Below, one piece after another: positions 30,267 through 44,340 of a stretch of DNA of 64,000 nucleotides. The notes under the pieces were generated by a model, which was given only the letters and a program-made list of their open reading frames with translations, searched no databases and was not told the DNA's origin. This stretch comes from Flaccisagitta enflata (taxonomy: Eukaryota; Chaetognatha; Sagittoidea; Aphragmophora): contig OZ231128.1 of NCBI GenBank assembly GCA_965153355.1, positions 62,001 to 126,000 on the forward strand, read 5' to 3'. Within the stretch, counting starts at the first letter, position 1; the number at the start of each line of letters is the position of its first letter. The position numbers and the translations under genes were made by a program.

Positions 30267-31008
30267 GTGATAGTCTCTGTTAATGATATTGGATCTATGA
30301 TTACAGCTGGTCAAATCAAGTGATAGTCACTGTTAATGATATTGGATCTATGACTACAGCTGGTCAAATCAAGTGATCGTCACTGTTAATGATATTGGAT
30401 CTATGACTACAGCTGGTCAAATCAAGTGATAGTCACTGTTAATGATATTGGATCTATGACTACAGCTGGTCAAATCAAGTGATCGTCACTGTTAATGATA
30501 TTGGATCTATGACTACAGCTGGTCAAATCAAGTGATAGTCTCTGTTAATGATTTTGGATCTATGATTACAGCTGGTCAAATCAAGTGATAGTCTCTGTTA
30601 ATGATATTGGATCTATGATTACAGCTGGTCAAATCAAGTGATAGTCTCTGTTAATGATATTGGATCTATGATTACAGCTGGTCAAATCAAGTGATAATCT
30701 CTGTTAATGATATTGGATCTATGATTACAGCTGGTCAAATCAAGTGATAGTCACTGTTAATGATATTGGATCTATGACTACAGCTGGTCAAATCAAGTGA
30801 TCGTCACTTTTAATGATATTGGATCTATGATTATGGCTGGTCAAATCAAGTGATAGTCACTGTTAATGATATTCAATCTATGATTACAGCTGGTCAAATC
30901 AAGTGATAGTCACTGTTAATGATATTGGATCTATGATTACAGCTGGTCAAATCAAGTTATTGTCTCTGTTAATGATATTGGATCTATGATTACAGCTGGT
31001 CAAATTAA
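30267..31008 (+). repeat. 53-bp satellite, fourteen copies
   Basis: Units start every 53 bp from 30267 (GTGATAGTCTCTGTTAATGA, ..., GGTCAAATCAA). Two variant classes differ at GTCACTG or GTCTCTG and GACTACAG or GATTACAG. Units 2-5 and 10 are the first class, and units 6-9 and 14 the second. Copies 3 and 5 share a further change (GATCGTC), suggesting two-unit duplication. Confidence 0.95.
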
Positions 31009-31197
31009 GTGTTGGGAGCAAATGCAGATGCAGATGCCTTCATTTGAGGTCGGGCAAATTTGTGGCTGCTGTTCTAGGCAGCAGCCCTGAAAGAGCCGGT
31101 AATCATTGCCCTAACATATGAGAAAGCTCCGTCTAAGAGTAGAATTTTGGCTGGAACAGTAGTGCAAACGCCGCTCAAATGTAGGGTTGTCCTTGTC
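31009..31197. other. Spacer with CTGCTGTTCTAGGCAGCAG palindrome
   Basis: Contains a short inverted repeat of GGCTGCTG and CAGCAGCC around 31055-31082. No gene. Confidence 0.4.
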
Positions 31198-31337
31198 AGC
31201 AGCGGCGTATCTGAGCCACGATTTTAGCAGCAGCCGCCTCTATGTCCGACAAAGCTCCTGTCCGACCTACATTGCTGAAAATTATTACTATATATATAAG
31301 TATATACTTCTATTCAAAAGTATACATAAATATCTAC

Positions 31338-32822
<1,485 letters not shown>

Positions 32823-33172
32823 AATACTAAATATACATGTCCATACAAAACTTGGTACAGCAGTGTGGATTGTGTAACTACGTAGTACAACATTTGTCTA
32901 AATGAATTTACACGATTCTCATCACACCTGGAGCAATGACTGCATTTTACTTTTAAAGCCTCATTTGGGGGTAAGCTGAAACCGTTTTCGATTGGACATT
33001 CAAGATGAAATATTTTCAGCGGGAATCCAAATAAAAAAGAATAATAAGGTAAAATGATACTGAGGGATTTCATCAGAGCGACAAGTGCAGACTATGGAAT
33101 AGCATGAATAATCACATGACCCATTGTTAAACAGAACAACACAAGTTTCAATTTCTGAATAACCATCTGTCT

Positions 33173-33175
<3 letters not shown>

Positions 33176-33232
<57 letters not shown>
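33176..33232. repeat. CT microsatellite
   Basis: Pure CT run inside the right part of the putative hAT-like element. Confidence 0.95.
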
Positions 33233-33237
<5 letters not shown>

Positions 33238-33336
33238 CTTCTTCTTTCCTTTGTCTGTCTGTCCGACAGTGATCCTGTCCGAAATAGTACAGCTGCCGCG
33301 GCAGCTGCGGAAGCCCCTTCAAATACGCCGCTGCTC

Positions 33337-33985
33337 GTCAGTATCAACTTTTTGAAGAGATGGTATAAAGAAGCTAAATTCAAAGCTTTTCCTTTTAACA
33401 GGTCTCACATAATTAGGCGGAAAGAGATGAAAGCTCGTTGAAAAGGGCTTTAAAAATAGAGATATAATCAATACAAGCAATGTATATTACCAATTCATAT
33501 TCACTCTATCAACATGATGCGAACAATGCCCAAAAAAGTAAACGGCTATCCCCCAATGAACGTAAGTATGCTGATAAGTGAAAGGACACCAAATTTTAAG
33601 CTCTTTATACTGTTGATGCTCGACTTCCCCTTCAATAACTTAGCTATTGTCAACTTAGGCGGCTTTCTTACTGCATGACTGACTCTCCTGCATCAACCAA
33701 CTGTACTGCACGATAAAAGGCAATTTTTTTGCATTCCATCTTCCTAAAATGACCAATGATAAACGTCTTCCACTTTGTTGCATTTTTCCCGTCAAAATCA
33801 ACACCTCACTTTCGGTATAACACCCTCAATGTGGCCCTACATGCAGGAAAGTCGCCAACATCGCTTTACTACGTCAAAATACTAGGTCTTAGCTATCTCC
33901 ATGTCAAATTTCATCATGCTGAGGGCATTTTTACTATCTATATTGATCATTGTACTTTTCCGCCTAAGTATGTGAGACCTGTCAG
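33337..33985. other. Spacer, no gene supported
   Basis: Non-repetitive sequence. A 133-codon frame starting at 33756 passes into repeat sequence and has no recognisable domain. Confidence 0.45.
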
Positions 33986-34235
33986 TCGCTTGCACGCGAC
34001 CCTACAACCCGCTATGTCGGTTGGATGGTGGGATTGTCAGATGGTCAGATGGTTGGTCAGTCCAAAACCCCTATACTTTTCAGCATTTATGGAGGGTTTT
34101 TGCATGCTGCCTCTCCCCGCCCGTACGCAACTACAACATCGTTTTTATTTCATTTAGTTGCGGACACTCAACTCTGTAAATGGTTTTGTCCATCCGTTCA
34201 TCCGTCTGTTGGTCTATCCCTTGGTCTGTCCATGA
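33986..34235 (+). mobile_element. GTCGCG-palindrome family, two copies in tandem
   Basis: CAGTCGCTTGCACGCGACCC (33988-34007) with CTACAACCCG, then a GGTCAGATGG run. A second head AGTTGCGGACACTCAACTCT (about 34154-34173) is followed by TTTTGTCCATCCG and TCCGTCTG. Confidence 0.65.
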
Positions 34236-34309
34236 TGATCGAGTGAAAAGCGAAAACGCGCATTGATGATGCTGCAATTGTGAATGTCTGTGTGTGAGTG
34301 AAGTGAGGG

Positions 34310-35047
34310 CTGAGGCGGATCACCCAATAGGCTTAATAGGCTTAAGCCTAGGGCCCCGCGCCTCAGGGGGGCCCCGCGCCTGCCCCCCCCCTTAAAAAAA
34401 AAGGGAAAAAAGAAACAGGACAGTAACAAAACATAATAAGTAAAGAAAAAAAGTAAAGAATAAAGCAAGAGTAGAAGAAAAAAAAAAAAAAAAAGAAAAA
34501 AAAACAGAAAAAAGATCATTAAGAATTGTGATCTGCATCAGTGTATTTGATGCTCAATGATGGTAAATAATTGCAGAGGTATTATTCAAAACAGAAACAG
34601 GAAAAAGATCAGTAACAAAGATCTTGTATCTTTAAAAGAAAAAAAACTATATGTCAAGCTTGAATATGAATGGCATAAATGACATTATTAGCTTTGAAAA
34701 CTATTTTTAGATTTTTAAAGCCAAAAAACTTTTTTTCAGTTCAATTAAAACCAAATGCTGCATTTTGTTTTATGCTTTGTAATTAATTAGTGAAAGAATA
34801 ATTAAATCTTTTAAATCAATAAACAGAAATATTGAATAATGTACGACAAATGTAATTGTAAAAATAGGAAAATGATATATAGGACGCCAGAGGATCTAAA
34901 AAAGAGATTGGTTGTCCACCTTCCAGTCAAGTTTAAAGCCCCGCGCTTTGTTGATCTTCTTCAAGCTGATAGGGGGGAAGAAGGGGGGTTGGGGGGCCCC
35001 GCGCCCTAGCCAAGCCTAGGGCCCCGCGCATTGTTGATCCGCCTCAG
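34310..35047. mobile_element. hAT-type non-autonomous element with 8-bp target duplication
   Basis: Ends are CTGAGGCGGATCA and TGATCCGCCTCAG. The subterminal CCTAGGGCCCCGCGC motif occurs at both ends in inverted orientation. AGTGAGGG flanks both sides (34302-34309 and 35048-35055), a perfect 8-bp duplication. The 738-bp interior is AT-rich and non-coding. The 8-bp duplication and CAGNGGCGGATC-like ends identify the hAT superfamily. Confidence 0.88.
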
Positions 35048-35055
35048 AGTGAGGG

Positions 35056-36029
<974 letters not shown>

Positions 36030-36956
36030 TTTTTTGGGCAGCGGCCCCAAAGGGGACAAAGTCCTGTAGAACACAGGGGGAATCTGTCCGTCCGTCCGTA
36101 CGTCCGTCCATACTTACGTCCGTCCGTTCCCCCCCTGCCCCACCCTCAGGGCTTTGTCTCCTTTGGGGCCAAAATCCAAACTGTATGGCCCAAATCCAAG
36201 CAAAATGGCCTAAATCCAGCCAAAATGGGCCAAATCCAGGCAAAATGGGCCAAATCCAGGCAAAATGGCCCAAAACCAAGCAAAATGGGCCAAATCTGGC
36301 TAGAAAAACTGAATTCTGGCCTGAGTTCTATCATTTTGGCCCCTTAAACTTAGATTCTGGCTCCTATAACCCTCAACCTAACCATAGACACCCAGATCCT
36401 GACCTTTGGGACCCAGATTCTGACCTCCAAGACCTAGGTTCTGGCCTTAAAGACCCAAATCCTAGCCTCAGAGGCCCAAATCCTGGCCTCAGAGACTGAA
36501 TTCCTTGCCTCTGAGACCAAGAAATTGGTCTCTGAGACCCAAATTCTGGTCTCAGAGACCCAGATCCTGGCCTGCTCCTCCCTCAACATAACCCACAAAC
36601 TATAAAATAAGGGCAAGGGGACCATTGTCCATATACTGCCTTTTGTCATTTCTCCATGATACTCAATGAATAACAGGGCATCCTGGACAGAAGGAAGGCA
36701 GACAGACAGACAGGCAGACAGAAGGACGGACGGACGGACGGACGGACGGACGGACGGACGGACGGACGGATGGACGGACGGACGGACGGACGGACGGACG
36801 GACGGACGGACGGACGGACGGACGGACAGATTCCCCCTGTGTTCTACAGGACTTTGTCCCCTTCAGGGCCGCTGCCCTGCTTCCTCTCAACCTAAATCAC
36901 TTTCTACTCAAGCAGGGCACGGGTACCGCTGACCACTTACTGCCTTTGGGCTGCTA
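36030..36956 (-). mobile_element. HCM copy 11, complete, with 20-bp array and GGAC tract
   Basis: Short end TTTTTGGGCAGCGGCCCC, cap with GTAGAACACAGGGGGA and a TCCG run. The array (about 36170-36300) has the distinct unit GGCCAAATCCAGGCAAAATG, then a variant set to 36580. A GGAC microsatellite (36712-36825) precedes the inverted cap and long end (stem TGCCCTGCTT with AAGCAGGGCA; tip GCCTTTGGGC). Confidence 0.82.
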
Positions 36957-37090
36957 TTAAACCATTAAATGAAAACAAATTACTGTATCATGGAAATTAC
37001 AGAATTGGAATGAACCTGTTGTTTATTAGTCAACGAAACGAATACTTGTTTGAGTCAACGTATCAGGTTTAAAGGACACGAAAATTGATG
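36957..37090. other. Spacer
   Basis: Plain sequence. Confidence 0.35.
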
Positions 37091-37850
37091 CTCTTAAGCA
37101 TAGGGAAGAATGGTCATTGACAGCATGATGTCGTTCATGTTGCACTTTAGAGCAAAGTTAAGAAAGGGCACGAATGGTCATTGTCAGCGTGTTGTGATTC
37201 ACGTTGTGCTCTTGGCTAATTTACTTCCCACTAATGGTCATTGACAGCACATTGTGATTTACTTTGCGCTTTAAAGCTAAGGGAAGAAAGGGTAGCGAGG
37301 GAAAGTGAAACTTTCGAGTCTGTTTTTCATAGTGGAGTTAGTGTATGACGCAGCCTGTAAATATTTGTCAGTGAAGTAGATCTGACGGTGTTTTGATTTG
37401 TACTTTTTTATACAATGTAGCTATAAAGCTGCTGAACACAAACCATTGACAAACAGCAACATTTAGGCAGCAGCCTTTAGCGGCTTCCCGTTTTTCTAGC
37501 TGAAAAGGCAGGATTCGAACCCATGACAATCTTCGCTTTCCCTGTCTAGAAAGGGCACAGATGGTTATTGTCAGCGTGTTGTGATTCACGTTGTACTCTT
37601 GGCTAATTTAGTTCCCACTTATGGACATTGACAGCACATTGTGATTTATTCTGCGCTTTAAAGCTGAGGGAAGAAAGGGCACCAATGGTCATTGCCAGCG
37701 TGTTGTGATTCACGTTGCGTTCTTGGCTAATTTAGTCCCCTTGTTGTGATTCATGTTGTGCTCATGTTGTGATTCATACTATACTAATGTTTGTTGTCTG
37801 CATGTTGTGATTAATGTTGCGCTCTTGGCTGATTCAGTCCCTGGATCGCG
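37091..37850 (+). repeat. Degenerate about 70-bp repeat (GGTCATTGNCAGCGTGTTGTG)
   Basis: At least seven units share ATGGTCATTGACAGC, TTGTGATTCACGTTG and CTAATTTAGTTCCCAC, alternating two types. The array is interrupted at about 37305-37550 by unrelated DNA holding a tRNA-like segment. Units after 37735 are truncated. Confidence 0.75.
37500..37552 (-). other. tRNA 3'-half-like segment (possible SINE remnant)
   Basis: The reverse strand reads CATGGGTTCGAATCCTGCC, matching a pol III B box (GGTTCGANTCC) and a partial T-arm. No convincing A box lies upstream, so this is not an intact tRNA gene. Confidence 0.35.
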
Positions 37851-38049
37851 CCCACTTATCGGCGAAAAGTCAAGGTTATTCTCTTCATTGAGATTTCTTT
37901 CCATTTCCCTTGATTTCTAAATCGTAAAAAAAAGATAAAAACATGACCGTTTTTTTTTCTTTTTTTTTTTTTTTGTGTGTGTGTGTGTTTTATCTTTCCA
38001 ACCGTCTTCTTTCTGTAACTGCTTGCTGCTCTTTCTTTGTCTTTTTCTT

Positions 38050-38850
<801 letters not shown>

Positions 38851-39213
38851 CCCTTCTCCATGAGGCTCAAATCCCAGCCTCAAGGCTCAAATCCCAGCCT
38901 TGAGGCCCAAATCCCAGCATTGACGCCCAAATCATAGTCTGAATACCAAAATATTAATCCAAGTCTGAAGGCACAAATCCCAGCCTTGAGGCACAAATCT
39001 TAGCCTAGAGGACCAATTCCCAACCTTGAGGCAAAAATCCTAGCCTTGAGGCCAAATCCTAGCCTCAAAGCCATTTAGGGCCTGAATCTCAGCCTTGTGG
39101 TCTAAACCATGAGCATAAACATAGGTCATTGGTACCTTTTGAGCCGCTGCCCCTCTTACCATCTCAACTCCACTTAGATTAACTTAGAGGCATCGGGTAC
39201 CGCTGACCATTTT
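38851..39213 (-). mobile_element. HCM copy 12, short end missing
   Basis: Array AAGGCTCAAATCCCAGCCTT at 38870-39100, then CATAGGTCATTGG, GAGCCGCTGCCCCTC, AGAGGCATCGGGTACCGCTG at the right. One base is lost from the large stem. Confidence 0.7.
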
Positions 39214-39369
39214 GCTCACTCATACGCTACTGGATAACCGTGAATCCGGCCTTGTTGTCCAGCCACTCAACAACAATGGGTATCCATTGTAAGTCTCAGT
39301 TTCCCATAAAAAGCGCTCGAGGGGAACATAATTAAACAAATATCGACTTTTTCGATGTCGGGATGAGAC

Positions 39370-39590
39370 AGACATTGGGTGCGTTTCTAGTAAAAGATAA
39401 CCACCTTTATAATGGGTCATTTGGTTGCGCGCTACATTCGTTCGCTCGCACCGCTCACTCCGCTCACTCTGCTCACTCATTTCACAGTGCTTTGCTTGCA
39501 CACTCCATTCATGGACTCGCTCACTCACTTTACTCACTCCCTTGCGCAATAGTTGAAATGCTTGAATATGTGTTCACATTGTGACAACTA
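39370..39590 (+). mobile_element. CGCTCAC-rich MITE family, copy
   Basis: GCGTTTCTAGTAAAAGATAA, GCGCTACATTCGTTCGCTCG, CCGCTCACTCCGCTCACTC and TCACTCACTTTACTCACTCC run in the order seen in the copies at 43.7, 54.9 (inverted) and 60.75 kb. Outer ends are decayed. Confidence 0.65.
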
Positions 39591-39866
39591 TTAAAGGAAA
39601 TCATGATTCTTGTCGTCAGAAGAAACACAGCCATTACCTAAACAAAGAAAATAAATCTTTTCAAAGTCATCAGTCTCAGTGGATTTAGGTTTTTGCCACC
39701 ATTCAGTAAAACTGATCGGATACACCACTACCCCAGTTCTGTGCGCATGGGTAGGGGCAGTGATAGAAAAGGTCACTGAGTCATTTGGGCAGGGGCAGTT
39801 ATAGAAAAGGTCACTTGGGTATTTGGGTAGGGGCTGTAAAGTCAAAACAACAACAAAAAAAAGCGG
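39591..39866. repeat. Spacer with GGGGCAGTGATAGAAAAGGTCACT repeats
   Basis: GGGCAGGGGCAGTTATAGAA and two relatives lie at 39750-39840, related to the GGGCAGGAGC motifs at 40065-40120. Confidence 0.55.
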
Positions 39867-39970
<104 letters not shown>

Positions 39971-40150
39971 GCAACAACACTGAAGTCACTGAAGTCATCC
40001 ATTCAGAAAGTATCCGGTGTTCGAAAAAACAAGGCCGGATACACGGCTACCCTAGTCGCGAGCAGGTGGGCAGGAGCAGTGCTGGAGAAGGTCACTTGGG
40101 CATCTGGGCAGGAGCCGTATCACACCCGACTGATTCGCGAAGTGAAATGA
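39971..40150 (+). repeat. GTATCCGG/CCGGATAC hairpin repeat, copy 1
   Basis: GAAAGTATCCGGTGTTCGAA, then AACAAGGCCGGATACACGG: GTATCCGG and CCGGATAC can pair. Followed by GCTACCCTAG and GGGCAGGAGCAG motifs. A second copy lies at 41895-41960, also next to an AAC tract. Confidence 0.65.
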
Positions 40151-40365
40151 GCATCTAATCCTGGGCTCAAACCCATTCTTAAATAGATATCCCTTGATTT
40201 AGAGCTTACATATAAGAATTAGTCATAGCAACAACCAGCTTAAAAGTTGAAATCGCAAGATTTCTACAAAAGGATTTTAATCAGAAAGAAATACAACTTC
40301 GCGATTTACAATTAAACAAATTAAGTGTGGGTATGCTCATAAAGCTCAAAAACGCCAAAAACGTA
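40151..40365. other. Spacer
   Basis: Plain AT-rich sequence. Confidence 0.35.
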
Positions 40366-40965
40366 AATAGTCGCAAAAGCGTTAGATGGTCAGCGGTACC
40401 CGTTGCCCCTATAGGAGTTTGTGGGTCTGAGGTGGTTAGAGGGGCAATGGCCCTGAAGGGGCCGATGACCTATGCTTAGTAAGTTTCTTGGATTTAGGCC
40501 TCAAAAGTGGGATTTGGGCCTCAGGGCTGGGATTTGGGCCTCAGCTGGAATTTTGGCCTTTAGGCCGGGTTTTTGGTCTCAAGGCTTGGTTTTTGGCCTC
40601 AAAGCTGGGTTTTTGGCCTCAAGGCTGTAGTTTGGGCCTCAAGATTGGGACTTGGGCCTCAAGGTTGGGATTTGGACCCCAAGGCTGGGATCTGGGCCTC
40701 AAGGCTAGGTTTTGGGCCTCTAGGCTAGATTTAGGGCCTCAAGGCTGGGTTTTGGGCCCCAAGGCTAGGATTTGGACCTCAAGGCTGGGATTAGGGCCTC
40801 AAGGCTGGGATTTGGGCCTCAAGACCAGGATTTAGGCCTCGAGGCCAGGATTTGGGCCATGAGGCTGGGGGGAAGACGGACGGAAGGACGGAGAAGAAGG
40901 AGAAGAAATTTCTGCATGTGTGAAAGCATAGGTCACCGGCCCCTTCAGGGCCGCTGCCCAAAAGG
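40366..40965 (+). mobile_element. HCM copy 13, complete
   Basis: Long end left: tip CGCAAAAGCG (40372-40381), GGTCAGCGGTACCCG, stem TTGCCCCT with AGGGGCAA, cap CCCTGAAGGGG with GATGACCTATGCTT. Array GGGCCTCAAGGCTGGGATTT (20 bp) at about 40495-40865. The right side has GTGTGAAAGCATAGGTCACC, the inverted cap and CTGCCCAAAAG. Confidence 0.87.
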
Positions 40966-41065
40966 GGACCGACCTACCAACCAACCGACCAACCAACCGA
41001 CCAACCAACCAACAGACCGACCGACATGACAGGGTGTAGAGTCGCGTAGCACGCAACTAAAAACT
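40966..41065 (-). mobile_element. GTCGCG-palindrome family with CCAA/CCGA tract
   Basis: An ACCAACCAACCGACC microsatellite leads to GTGTAGAGTCGCGTAGCACG then CAACTAAAAA. The stem AGTCGCGT pairs with ACGCAACT using one G.T. It abuts HCM copy 13. Confidence 0.65.
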
Positions 41066-41431
41066 GTAGCGGTAATTCGCAAAGCCAAAAGTGCAAGGCC
41101 TCTTTTCCTTTATGTCCCATGTCCATGAACAAAGTTTTTATAAAACAGTTTCCAGTAAGGTTTATTTTGATTCACTCAGATTTTATTCATGATTTTATCA
41201 AAATCTTTTTACATGGTTATCTGGTACCAAATATGTTATCCAGCGATACTTGACATTTATTCAAAACGCCATTCCGATGGCCATCCCCAAGCAAAAAACA
41301 CTTACAGTTCTGTTAAGAGAAAAGAGAATCTATATAATTTTATACATGTACTTGCTCAAGAAGAAGCTGTCTCGACGCGACAAGTACACATATAAGTTCT
41401 TTTACTTTTTGATCGGATAACTTAAGTGGCT

Positions 41432-41434
<3 letters not shown>
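41066..41434. other. Spacer, no gene
   Basis: A 68-codon frame at 41189 has no recognisable feature. Confidence 0.35.

Positions 41435-41500
<66 letters not shown>
41435..41500. repeat. GA microsatellite
   Basis: Pure GA run. Confidence 0.95.
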
Positions 41501-41504
<4 letters not shown>

Positions 41505-41538
41505 GGCAGACTAGAAGCTGACTAACAACTGTCGTGGT

Positions 41539-42135
<597 letters not shown>

Positions 42136-42432
42136 AGTTTTGACACTCAAAATGCGGGTACCCAAACATCTAATGATACCTCGCGTATGAAAAAAATAGT
42201 GCACCTTTTTGTTCATTTATGAAACAGATAAAAAAAAAATAAAACTTTTTTTGATTAAAACATTTTTAAAGATTTTCAAAAGATCTTTTAATCTAGACCA
42301 ATATCAAGTTGATATCTAAAACGGTTTAGGAGCTAGAGCCTTCCAAAGAGAAGCTCTATTTTGCTAAAATGCAATTTTTTCAAAAGGATTGTGAAAATGA
42401 AGAGACAAAGTTTTCATTAAAACTAATGCCAT
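42136..42432. other. AT-rich spacer
   Basis: No gene. A short run of sequence around GGTTTAGGAGCTAGAGCC resembles the AGCTAC motifs of other elements only weakly. Confidence 0.35.
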
Positions 42433-42440
42433 CTCCAAAC

Positions 42441-42981
<541 letters not shown>

Positions 42982-42989
42982 CTCCAAAC

Positions 42990-43700
42990 GAAATAAGATA
43001 GACATACCAGATTGAAACCAAATGAAAGTACCTACAAAGGGATTTCCAATGGTCTTGTATTTCATAAAGTTTTATTGAAATTTGTTGCCAAAATTATCCA
43101 TTCAAAAGTGCGTCTTTCCGATTGAGACATTACGTGGTAGATTGAGTTGTAGGCAAGTCACGGCGAGCGATTTTCTCAATCTGCCATATCCATCTTTAGT
43201 CGACCCAATAAGCCACTTTTTGATGGATTGGTCGGTCTACCTGTGACTGTTCGTCTTAGGCAAAATCTAAGGGGATATATATTTTGACGGACAAAGTTAA
43301 AAGTTTTAAGGACTTTGCAATTTTTTTGTCAAACGTTGCTACTCGCTAGTCAGTGACAGTAGTAGTCACCCAATCGATTGGCATGCCAACCCACACACAC
43401 ACGCGCGGCACACTTTTTGACTCGCGCGTTATGGACCAATGGACAAACCGATGGACTAACGGACCAATGGACGGACAGACAAAGCCTCCTATAGAATGGT
43501 TAGTTCGCGACTAAAAACAACACAGGTCTGTGATGTATAACGGTCCATCAGACAGACAAACAGACAGAAGTTGAGCATTTAGCTTATGAGCCAATACCTT
43601 CTGGACAAAAAGCAAGTAGAGAGGTCATTCGTATCTATTTCAATTTGAGTTTGGAGGAAACGCGGAGGTCGTATCATTCATACTTAATGCAGAATTAGTT
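42990..43700. repeat. Spacer with a decayed GTCGCG-family tail
   Basis: Unique sequence to about 43430. Then CGGACAGACAAAGCCTCCTA, ATAGAATGG and TTCGCGACTAAAAAC (43470-43515), a family tail with a broken stem. No gene. Confidence 0.5.
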
Positions 43701-43942
43701 AGGGCGTGTTTCTAGTCATAGACAATCGCGTTCTTAAAGGGCGACTCAGTCGCTCGCTACGTTTGTTCGCTCAGTTCGCTCACTTGCGGTTTGCTAACTC
43801 GCTTAGCAGCACTTTGCTTTGCTATGCCCGCTTCACTTGCTTGCTCCATTCACAAGCTCACTTACTTTGCTCACTCCGTCAAGGAGTAAACGTGTTCAAT
43901 GGGAAGAAACGCGTTTTTTATTTCCACTACAGACACGCCCTA
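43701..43942 (+). mobile_element. CGCTCAC-rich MITE with GGGCGTGTTTCTAGT ends
   Basis: TTAGGGCGTGTTTCTAGTC at the left and CTACAGACACGCCCTAA at the right are inverted. Inside are CAATCGCGTTCTTAAAGGGC, CGCTACGTTTGTTCGCTC, a run of CTCACTNGCT motifs and an AAACGCG mate. It is the best-preserved of five copies (39.4, 43.7, 54.9, 60.75, 61.2 kb). No clear target duplication was found. Confidence 0.75.
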
Positions 43943-43984
43943 AGTTGACAACCTGGAATCTCCATTCGCGCCAGATGGGTCTTG

Positions 43985-43987
43985 GAA

Positions 43988-44036
<49 letters not shown>

Positions 44037-44044
44037 CTCTCTAT
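43985..44044. repeat. CT microsatellite
   Basis: CT run with two single-base interruptions. Confidence 0.93.
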
Positions 44045-44340
44045 CTGGGGAGGGGGCAAAGGATTACTTTTGTTTGTCCATCTTTTTCTTTCTGTCTGAC
44101 AGGCCGTTAAACATGAAAAAAACCTTCTCGGGCCTGACATCAACCCTCTCAGCCTCAGGCCCTAGGTTCTCAATCAACTTTCTTTGCTCTCATGTTAGCA
44201 CTCTTCGTCTCGTCACAGTCCACGCGCATCACACCTAGTTTTTAGTCGCCTTCACTCTATAGGTTGGTCTCTCGGTCCATTCGTCCGTCTGTCCATCTGT
44301 CTTTCCATCTGTCCAGCCGGCGGTCCATTTATTCCATTCA
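44045..44340 (+). repeat. HCM-array-like remnant and GTCGCG-family fragment
   Basis: CTCGGGCCTGACATCAACCC and CTCAGCCTCAGGCCC (44130-44165) resemble decayed array units. TTTTAGTCGCCTTCACTCTA with GGTCCATTCGTCCGTCTGTC (44238-44300) is a damaged family head. Confidence 0.5.
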
